Assembly (NCBI GenBank): GCA_001598975.1
Contig: BBXU01002608.1
Coordinates: forward strand, 1-25,298
Length of the DNA: 25,298 nucleotides
Source: Parachlorella kessleri
Taxonomy: Eukaryota; Chlorophyta; Trebouxiophyceae; Chlorellales; Chlorellaceae
Direction of reading: 5' to 3'
Of this stretch, positions 1 through 11,288 are shown piece after piece. The notes beneath the pieces were generated by a model, which was not told where the DNA came from, ran no database searches, and worked only from the letters and a program-made list of their open reading frames with translations. Each line of letters begins with the position of its first letter. Position 1 is the stretch's first letter. The position numbers and the translations under genes were made by a program.

Positions 1-151
1 CCCCCCGACCCGGTCAGGAGGAGAACAATACCCCCTGCTGTGCATGTGCTTATGTCGGGCGGGTGTTTAGCTGATGAAATCGTATAATTTTTTGGAATGA
101 CGTGTAACTCTTCGTCGACCAAAACATAAACTTGTGTGGTGCCTCACTCAC
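1..151 (-). other. Intron of CDC5 running off the left edge
   Basis: The last CDC5 exon in the window ends at 152 and is followed on the minus strand by a GTGAGT donor at 151-146. No continuation of the CDC5 protein can be read in any frame of the remaining bases. They are therefore intron sequence whose acceptor lies outside the window. The first six bases are a C run. Confidence 0.6.
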
Positions 152-3518
<3,367 letters not shown>

Positions 3519-3880
3519 GGTGCTCTGTTGCTGGTGCGGCTCCTACGCTGCTGCGCCCAGCACCCCCGATGGGAGCAGCACTTGCTGCAACAGCTTTCTC
3601 GTGCCTTATAGCACTTCGCTTCCAACTTAAAACATATAAAGGGTGAACCTGACTCTATGCAACCTCCTAAACTCCTTACTCACGCCAGGCTGGGCCTTAG
3701 CATGGACAGCAGCGAAGGCAATGCCGTAGTCATCGCAACCGGGGATTACTCGTACACACCTTGCAATCGGAGTGTAAGGTGATGTTCTTATTGAAGCCAG
3801 GCTGCCTCTGGCGACCCTAGCAAGTGATCAGAAAGCCGAGTGCACCTTCAACCAGAGCGTGGTACAGCGCTGAGGGAGTC
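3519..3880. promoter_or_regulatory. Divergent intergenic region between CDC5 and the FHA-RING gene
   Basis: The CDC5 start codon (minus strand, ATG at 3518) and the proposed FHA-RING start codon (plus strand, 3881) are only 362 bp apart. Both 5' UTRs and both core promoters must lie here unless an upstream non-coding exon exists. A TATA-like TATAAA sits at 3635-3640 in plus orientation; its use is unproven. There are also two upstream ATGs on the plus strand (3702 and 3782) that open short reading frames. Confidence 0.5.
3782..3820 (+). other. Possible upstream ORF in the FHA-RING 5' leader
   Basis: An ATG at 3782 opens a 12-codon frame that ends in TAG 61 nt before the proposed main start. 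A second, 26-codon frame begins at 3702 and ends at 3782. Either could be a translated leader ORF. Alternatively, a hidden upstream intron could make one of these ATGs the true start. The sequence alone does not decide. Confidence 0.25.
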
Positions 3881-6800
3881 ATGGGCCGGCCAGGGAGCCC
3901 TCCCGGCACCCCCAAGCAACAGCAGCAGCAGCAAACCATGGCCGTCCCGGCGCAGGCGCCTTTTGGGAGCCCGTTTTCTGCCGAGCAGCAAGGAGCTTTT
4001 AGTGCAGCCGTACCTGTACCTACTGGTGCACCCAGGACAGTTGAGGCCGTAGAGCCTGCAGGTCCTGCCTCAACTAGCACAGCCAGCTGCAGCCTGCCGC
4101 CTGTCGGGCTGAGCGTGCGGACTGGCGGCGCCAGTCACCAGCACACTACCAGTGCAGACAGCGGCCTGCTGGGACGCGCTCCGTCCCTTAGTGCGAGGCA
4201 GGCGCCCAGTAAAGTGTGGGGCTGGCTGCAGCCTGGCCGGCCAGGCCTGCCTTACGTCCTGCTGCAAGGCAAGGGCGTGGCTGTCGGGCGCGGCAAGGAA
4301 GCCTATGAGCAGCGGCTCCCGCTGCTGCTGGTGGGGTCACCACCTGCCACACCCACTCTGGCTGGACCAGGCTCCCGGCGCTATGTATCCCTCGATGGGC
4401 TGGAGACCAGGTCAGTACAGCCCAGGCCACAATGTGCATGGGTTGCTGGTACGAGTCCAGTTCCAGGGTCTTGCCTTACCTGTGAGTGATGGCCCTGAGA
4501 AGTCTCTAACTGATGAGTGGCGTTTGAACCTGGTGGTAGCCAATAGGTAAGAAGCTGTCGGGGGCCTGGGCATATTATGTCGGTGCATGCTCACGGGGTG
4601 GCAACGATTGCTGTGCTGTTCCATGTGACCTTGCAGCACTCTAGGAGCTGGCAAGAGGAGAGAGAAGGCCAGCACTTTCATTGAGGTGGCAGATGGCCGC
4701 ATCAGCCGCCTGCACTGCTGGATTAAGCGAGGACCCAAAGGGGAGGCGCTTTTGGAGGTGGGCTTGCGGCTGAACAGGGCGGCAGATGGCAGGCTCAAGG
4801 CTGTCCCAGACAACCACCACACAGCTGTTGAGCACACAAGCGTGCCAAGGTTGTAGCTCTTCCATGTTCTGCCAGTGCTGTGGCTTTCTCCATGTTCCGG
4901 CACACATCCATCAGCCGACCAGCCAGCATCTGTGGGGCTGGGCATGCTTATTGGGCAGGATGTCAAAGCTGCTCCAGCGGTCCTGTAGTCGAGTCCTTCC
5001 GTTGCTGCCAAGCGCCGCAGGACTGCTCCAGCAACGGCACCTTTCTGAATGGGCAGAAGGTCGGTCGCAGCGGGGGCGTGGAGCTGAAGGACGGGGACAG
5101 GGTGTCGCTGGTCCTCTCGGTGGCCCCTCTGGCTGAGCAGTACTTCGTGTACCATGCGGGGGACCCACGCTGCCAGGTGCGTAGGGTACAGCAAGCGTCG
5201 CGATGTCCATGTGCAGTCCACCCTGTCCCGCCCGCCCAGAAGGCAAGGTCCCTCTGGCCTGCCCATGGTCTGTGCAAGAGATAGGCTGGCGGGTACATGA
5301 CCATGTAGAAGGAAATGGGCATTGAAGCCAGCCTGGCGCCTAGTAGTTAGTTGGACTGGGTGTATGCTGCAGGAGCCTGAGAGTGTGACAGAGTGGATAG
5401 AGGCCGCCTCAAGAGCATGGGCAGCCAGCCCTGCAGGGTCACCAACGGCAGCGCAACTGGAGCAGCACCGAGTCGCCAGCCCCAGGCATGTGCTTGGGGG
5501 AGTGATACTTCACACACGCTTCTTGGGATTCATCTTGAGATTTGACTTTCCACGAATACATATGCCGAGGCTCGCCACCACAAGCTCATGTTTCGATGCT
5601 GGGCTGGAGTCCAGCTGTTGAGCAGCGGCGCCCTGCTGCCCTGCCTGGCTAATTGCCACCATGGCGCGGGAGCTGCACGTGCCTCGCTTTAGTCTACCTA
5701 ACCAGACTGCAGATTATGGAGTTGCTTGATGTTCATAACCAGGCCGTCTGGGTGCTGCAGGCGTGCTTCGCCGGCCGCCTTCAAGTTGTCGCGCAGCAAG
5801 ACGAGCACCTACGCAACCGCAGAGGCCACCACTCTGGACGACTTGCAGTGCCAGATATGCCTGGGCACCCTGCGGGCCTGCGTGGCGCTGGAGCCATGCG
5901 GTGAGCTGCAGCATTTTGTGGGGTCATGAGACCTGGGGCGGGTAGCAAGTTTGCAGCGGCCCATAACTACCGCATGCATGGCACCCTGCGGTCGTGTGGC
6001 GCTGCACCCCTGCAGTGAATCTTTCGAAAGGTCTCTGAACGGGGTGGATGGGAAGGTATGCCAGTTCGGGTGCTCAGCACATACCCGACCGCACCTGTAG
6101 GCTTCTGAGAGTGGGGCACATTTGGCTGCAGGTCACAACTTCTGTGCCACATGCCTCAGCCACCACTTTGCAGCGTTGCTGGGCAGTGGGCAGCCGCTCT
6201 CATGCCCGCTCAGGTACGTGCCCAACCCCTTTTTAGTGAAGGTGGTGTGCCACTACTGCTTGTCAGGTTTAGGAGTAGGCATGCATTATATTATCGAGGT
6301 AATGGGTTGGAGAAGTATATTCGATCTAGAGGCCCTTGTCAGCCTGGCCTGACATTCTGCATGTGGCTAGAGGCAGGGCCGCCAATACCTTCTGGTCGTG
6401 TTTAGTGTAAGAATCTGCCATGACCACCAGCCGCTCCTACGGAGTTGCCTTGGTCTAGGCTGCATGACCAGCGTGACTGTACTGCCCACACTGGTCTAGC
6501 CTGGGCTTCTTCTCGTCCAACAGAGTTGTCATTAGAGCTGAAGGCACGTGCGTCATGTACTGTGGGTAGTGCACCCTGAGGATTGGGTGATGGGAACTAC
6601 GCCTGTGTTAGGTATAGCCAGAACTGCGTCAGTGTTTCAGGAGCTGCGATAGGGATATGGAGCGTGAATGACGGTGCAGCAGGTACCTTCGTAGCCCTAA
6701 TGGTATCCACGCTAGAGCCCTGCCAGCGTGGAGGCTTCCTTGTGCACTGCTCTTTTACCCTCCTGCCTGCCAGCCCTAATACCCTGTCCTTTGCACTTGC

Positions 6801-9800
6801 AGATGCACCCCTCCTGAGCGTGTGGTGGCCAACTGGGCAGTGCGGAAGCTGGTCTCTGCACGCCTTGCTGCCCTCCAGCAGCGACGAATTGCTGGCTCTA
6901 GTGCAGCGACATTAGGAGCAAGAGGAGTGGCAGCAGCTACAGCGGTAGGGGCAGCGCGGACGTACTCGCAAGCGCTGGACACGCTGCATGAGGCCCCCAG
7001 CGGGGGAAGCAGCGTGCACGGCGCCGCCAGCATGGCGGGAGAGTCCGCGGGCACACGGCAGGAGCACCCCCACTCTGACACAGCAGGGGCCGCGGAGGCT
7101 GCGGCGGCGGATGCACTGCAAGGGGAGCAGGCAGAGCGTGAGCAAGCCGGACAGCTTGTAGATGCAGGCTTAGCCATAGCTGCCGCGCCCAGCCAAACGG
7201 CAGAAGCAGGTGAGTCGCCACCGCCCTCGCCCTTTGCCCAGCAGCCGCCCCAGGGCCTTGAAGGCAACAGCGATGCCTCCCAACACGCAGCGTCCCCCAG
7301 AGCATCAGACGCCGAGGGGGCAGCGGGCGCGTTGAGGGGACCATTTGCCGGCGAGGACGATGACGATGAGGAAGGGGAGGAGCTGGGGATGAACCCCCTC
7401 TGCCCCCTGCATGACGAGCTGCTGCCGCTGGACGCGTCGGGGCTCAAGCGGCGCCAGCTGGGCTTCAGCGTGGAGCAGCTGCAGGACGCCGACTCGGAGC
7501 TGGCTGTGATGGCAGCACTGGAAGCCATTGCCAGGTGGGTGTCGGTTGGGAAGGGTGGGTGGAGGTTTTGTTTGTTCGGTGTGTGAGCTGAGGGAGTCAG
7601 CCAAAGCAGCAAGACAGTACGCCTGTTGTGGTGTAAGCCTGCTGCCCCTGTGCTCGCCGGGTGCCTATCCCTGCCTCAGCGCCTTTCCTCATTGTGCTGA
7701 GGCCCAAGGGCCAGGCAGAAGGGGGAGCTTTAAGTGAGAGGCTAGGGTTGGCGTGAGTGTGTGTGCCCCTAGGTACAAAAGCCCACATATTTCTTGTTAC
7801 TTGCTGGGTCGTGTTGTGCTCTTAAGGTATGTTGCAGTGCTAAGGGCAATGGTGTGAGGGTGTACTTCAGTACTTGCTGGTGGTGCCAGACACAGCTGCC
7901 ATGCTGGGTGCAGGCTGGGCTGGAGCGATGACGCGGTGCGCAGAGAGATAGCTGAGCTGGGCGGCGTGGAGAGCATCATTTCTTGTATGCGGGAGGTGCG
8001 CTCCCACAAATTCTGTTGTTACGCCTTTTGAGAGAGAGCATATGGGCGTATGTTACAGCTTCTACACAAGTGTTTGAGCCCGTGCAAGGCGCTGTGAATG
8101 CCTGCCGGGCAAGGAGCCACCGCGGTCTGAGGGAGTGCAAGTGTTCTGACTGGCAGGCATAATCTTTGCTGTGGGGGACTCGCCATTATCAGCTTGCTCA
8201 CCCGCCGCCCCGCAGCTGCCTCTTCCCGCCAACCACCTCCGATGTTGTTTCATTACAGTACGAAGCGGACGACGGTGTGCAGTGCCACGGCTGCCTGGCT
8301 TTGATGGCGCTGGTCAGGGGCGAGGGCGATGTGTCTGATGCCAACAAGTGGAAGGTTGCCAGGTGTGCAAGGTTGTGCAAGCATGGTTGGGTCTGGGTAT
8401 AGTGCAGCAGCTTTTCGCATTGCTGCGAAGACATTATGATGGAGATAGCTTGGGCATCTGCACTGGTGATGGCATATCTATGTGTACCCTTCAAAACCTC
8501 GTCTCTGCGCATGTGAAGTCGTGTGGCACAAATTGCCGTGGCCAAATGCTAAAGCCTTGCCCCTGGGCGCGGTGGCACCTCTTGCATGACAGCCAGGGTG
8601 TTGCCGCTCCATGAGAGCCTGACTTGCCTAGCAGTGGTGGATGCCCCACTCCTCCCTGTGTGCTGCATTCACTGGGCACTGGCGTGGTGCTGTGGGTGCA
8701 GCAACAAGGGCGTGGAGGCGCTGGTGGGTGCCATGCGGCTCCACAGGGCCCAGCCCATGGTCCAGCTGTCAGCCCTGCTGGCCATTGTGCCCCTGGCCCT
8801 GGAGAACGTCTTCCTGCAGGTGGGTGCAGCGAACTTGTAGGCTCTGTGTGCCAGTGCTGGTAGTCTTGACTGCACACTGTACCTTGCAGGCGCTGGCAGG
8901 GGCCATGGCTGTGTGGTCCCAATTTGCACGGGGCCCTTTCTGTGCAGTCCAGTGACTGGGGCGGCAACCTGTGTGAGGGATGCACACAGGAGGGGCCAGC
9001 ATGCTCTGCTACCCGGCCAAGCAGTGGTGGCTGTGCATCTTTGTCATCCTGGCCTCAGAAGGACTGCAAGGACCTTGTCCCTGCTGTCTGTCATATTGCA
9101 CACAGAAGGTAGGTCTAAGGATGTTATACTACTTCTGCTGCTGCTGCGCAGGCCCGCATTGCGGACATGGCCCTCCCAGACATCCTACTTGCCATGAAGT
9201 ACCACCCAGAAGAGGTGGGTCGTGCTGCTGCGCGAGCCAGCGATGCAGCAGGTGTCATAGAGATAACAGACTGACTTAGCCACCCAAGTGGCCGTACTCC
9301 TTGAACATGTTCCTGCTGCATCAGACTGGGCCTTTACAGTGTATCTTCCAAGCCTGCAGCCTGGTGCAGAATGCCAAATACCCGGGCAGGTGTGCCATCA
9401 TGCAGCAGCCACAGGGCAGCAGCAGCTGACTCCAACTTCCAGGGGGGGCACCAGGTTGTCACAAGAGCAGGCAGCTGCTCTGCTGCATGAGTATTCATGG
9501 CATGCAAAGGCTGCTTTGGTGGCCACCTGTCCTTCCTTCTCCTGCTGCTGCCTGGGCGCAGGTTGAGGTGGTCAGTAAGGCCCTTGTGGCGCTGGGGGTG
9601 CTTGGGCAGGGGGAGGAGGGGGTGCATGAAGCGATCAGGGATCTCATCATCCGTAGGGGCGCGCCCAAGGCGATCGCTGACGCGCTGAGAGGCCTGGGCA
9701 CGCTGAGCGAGGATGTGAGAGACGCAGATTGCAAGAGTTGCATGCATCGTTGTAGTCGCGAGCACAAGTGTGCAGGGAGCTCGCATGTTTTTTGTGGCAC

Positions 9801-10957
9801 CGGGCCGCCGTGCTGGGTGCATGTGGCATATGTGCTGGGTGCATATATGCATATTGGCACTTGAATCGCGTATGGGTGGGCCACGACAGATGCAAGCTTC
9901 AGAAATCGTCATTATCGGCCAGCCTGCATTCTTACTCACAAGAGACGTGGCGGCGCTCCCAGAGGCTGATGGGTCTCTCGTGTTGCAATGCGTTGGGAAT
10001 GCTGGTGTTCATTGTCCGCAGGTGCTGTGGGCCTGCCTCTTTGCCCTGGCTGTGATTGCTCGGGAAAGCAGCGGCAGCTACGTGGACCACATGGTGGGGC
10101 TGGCAGCCGCAGGGGTGCTGCCGGCGCTGCAAGCCGCCATGGCTGCCTACAGGGAGGATGTGCAGGAGCAGGTGTGTGTCTGCTCTGGGCGGCATGGGAA
10201 ATGGTTTGAGTGTGGGAGGGATTCTTGGTAGTGAATGGGTTGACAGGGAGGGCCGTCGTTTGAGGCGTGGTGCAAACTTGCTGTAATCTCTTCTGCTGAG
10301 GATCTGAGTGTAAACTGGAGTGTACAGCAGGGTGGGCACGCATTGCTGGAGGGTTTTTTCAAGCTGTCTAGACTGCTACTTGTAAGGGGCTACTGGCCAA
10401 GAATAATACGAACGTATGCCCAGCAAAGCCCGTTCCCAAACCCCGCCTTCCCTCCTGCTTGCTGAAATACCGGGGCTCCCAAAAGGCAGGGCACACCTTT
10501 GAGCTGGCTTTCCATTGAGGAGAGCTTGCTAAGCAGGATTGGCCGTGCCATGTGCAGGGGTTGGAGGCCGATGAGATGATACTCAAGGCGGGAGACTTCC
10601 TGGTGGACGCCCTTGACAAAGCCGAGCAGCTGCTGTGGATCAGGCGGAAACGCAGGTGAGAAAAGAGGCTAACCTAACAGGTAGTTTATGGGCATGAAAC
10701 TGCAGACGGACTAACCGGCCTGGCCGGACTGACCTTTTGTTTGTGTATGGTGGCTTGTCGTATGACTGGGGCAGTAGTGGCGTCACCAACTTGAGTTCAG
10801 TTCTTCAGCGGCACATTAACATGTATACCTAACGTTCTTCTGCTGCAGGGCATACCTGACACTAGCAATGGCTGCTACAGCGTTGCTGGCTTACAGAGCA
10901 GTCCGGCGGTTACGGCCCACATGGCACCATAAAACGAACAGACTTTGGCACAACTGA
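3881..10957 (+). CDS. CHFR-like FHA-RING protein with armadillo-like repeats and C-terminal membrane segment
   Basis: Predicted RING-type E3 ubiquitin ligase with a phosphothreonine-reading FHA domain. Exons: 3881-4410, 4637-4757, 5021-5176, 5373-5485, 5761-5900, 6132-6213, 6803-7534, 7914-7995, 8259-8362, 8702-8819, 9152-9214, 9562-9714, 10022-10171, 10558-10655, 10849-10957. The sum is 2751 nt, or 916 aa plus TGA, and every junction is phase-consistent. Order: low-complexity N-terminus with a Q6 run, FHA (about 112-260), RING (337-382) followed by a CHFR-like PPERV helix, a long linker with an acidic patch (565-574), armadillo-like helices (about 603-848), and a short hydrophobic segment (882-899). 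Exon 7 is one open 732-nt exon carrying both the RING end and the first repeat helix, so this is not two adjacent genes. The first in-frame ATG of the ORF is at 3881. The intron after exon 4 appears to be GC-AG. The intron at 6214-6802 (589 bp) holds nothing recognisable. Confidence 0.82.
4214..5176 (+). other. FHA domain region (exons 1-3)
   Basis: FHA domains bind phosphothreonine peptides. Residues about 112-160 (VWGWLQPGRPGLPYVLL, then VAVGRG) resemble the CHFR FHA start, with the signature Gly136-Arg137. A loop insertion follows. Exon 2 carries ISRLHCWI with Ser200 and His203. Exon 3 carries DCSSNGTFLNGQKV with Asn222-Gly223, then LKDGDRVSL (239-247). All the conserved FHA positions (G-R, S-x-x-H, N-G) are present, so phosphopeptide binding is plausible. 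The loop between the GR and S..H motifs is longer than in typical FHA domains. Confidence 0.87.
5486..5760 (+). other. Probable GC-AG intron
   Basis: The exon before the RING joins exon 5 in frame only if it ends in a phase-2 remainder. The sequence CCCAG followed by GCATGT at 5486 gives this phase with a good exon-side consensus and a GC donor. The acceptor is GTGCTGCAG at 5752-5760. A GT donor earlier in the exon (after 5431) would also keep the frame, dropping about 18 codons, so the exact donor is uncertain. Confidence 0.5.
5849..6824 (+). other. RING finger (split over exons 5, 6 and 7)
   Basis: RING fingers bind two zinc ions and recruit the ubiquitin-charged E2. Visible ligands are Cys337, Cys340, Cys353, His355, Cys358, Cys361, Cys378 and Cys382, with the strings CQIC, PCGHNFCATC and CPLRC. 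The context (LxxCVxLxPC.H.FC..C, then CP and xPxERV) is that of CHFR. The last pair is spaced CX3C instead of the normal CX2C. The codon at the usual ligand position (Arg381) is split by the exon 6/7 junction at 6213/6803. Confidence 0.85.
7467..10171 (+). other. Armadillo/HEAT-like helical repeat region
   Basis: Exons from the end of exon 7 through exon 13 encode successive amphipathic helices of about 40-residue period (residues about 603-848). Recurring features are a polar start, an aliphatic helix of the xALxAL type, and a Gly-containing turn before a leucine-rich last helix: ELGGVESIISCMRE, NKGVEALVGAMRLH, GAPKAIADALRGLG and AAAGVLPALQAAMAAY. This is the pattern of armadillo repeats, which are protein-binding superhelices. 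I count roughly five to six units. The family is assigned from periodicity and not from a specific homologue. Confidence 0.72.
10850..10903 (+). other. Short C-terminal hydrophobic segment, possible tail anchor
   Basis: Residues 882-899 (AYLTLAMAATALLAYRAV) are moderately hydrophobic and lie 17 residues from the C-terminus. They are preceded by WIRRKRR and followed by RRLRP. A short, weakly hydrophobic segment with basic flanks this close to the stop codon fits tail anchors of mitochondrial, plastid or peroxisomal outer membranes. It could also be just a final amphipathic helix of the repeat domain. Confidence 0.5.
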
Positions 10958-11123
10958 GTCCTTGCAAGCTTGAGGTGTTTATCTGCATGCCACAATGGCT
11001 TCCTGAGTTCTTACCCTATGTGCATGAAAGGACGAGGGCTTGTGGCTGGCTGCGCATGCGAGCATAAACTAGTTGGGCTTGCGACTTCCCTTGAAAGATC
11101 ATGTCATGCAGTAGGGGGAGGCA

Positions 11124-11128
11124 TGTAA
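11124..11128 (+). terminator. TGTAA poly(A) signal for the FHA-RING-ARM gene
   Basis: TGTAA lies 167 nt after the TGA stop in plus orientation. TGTAA is the established polyadenylation signal in green algae, usually 10-20 nt before cleavage. A second TGTAA at 11276-11280 is also in plus orientation and lies just outside the MON2 stop, so the convergent transcripts could overlap. Confidence 0.5.
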
Positions 11129-11199
11129 CAGTATTGGATGCTTGTACAGACCCTACAAACTCTGTGCTGACCATTGCATTGAGTCTACATTTCTCATCT

Positions 11200-11229
11200 A
11201 AGTCACATCAAGAACAAGTCACATCAAGA
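11200..11229. repeat. 14-bp direct repeat in the shared 3' region
   Basis: AAGTCACATCAAGA occurs perfectly at 11200-11213 and again at 11216-11229, a 16-bp period. It sits immediately downstream of the MON2 TGTAA signal when read on the minus strand, where cleavage would be expected. It could be a local duplication or a 3'-end processing element. Confidence 0.7.
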
Positions 11230-11231
11230 GA

Positions 11232-11236
11232 TTACA
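11232..11236 (-). terminator. TGTAA poly(A) signal for MON2
   Basis: TTACA on the plus strand reads TGTAA on the minus strand, 53 nt after the MON2 stop codon (11291-11289). Spacing and orientation suit the green-algal poly(A) signal. Confidence 0.6.
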
Positions 11237-11288
11237 AGCCACTAATCACATGACATTTTACTGCGTGCTGCACAATGTAACCTCCATT

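Noticed and set aside
4412..5266. Minus-strand open frame of 284 codons
   Set aside because: It covers FHA exons 2-3 in antisense. The plus-strand FHA residues explain the conservation, and the minus frame has no recognisable motif.
6776..7612. Minus-strand open frame of 278 codons
   Set aside because: It is antisense to the long exon 7 of the FHA-RING gene. Its Ser/Ala/Cys-rich composition mirrors the GC-rich coding strand, and no domain is visible.
3881..10957. Two separate genes (an FHA-RING gene and an armadillo-repeat gene)
   Set aside because: Exon 7 is uninterrupted from the RING tail to the first repeat helix, there is no stop or promoter-like gap between them, and all junctions keep phase.
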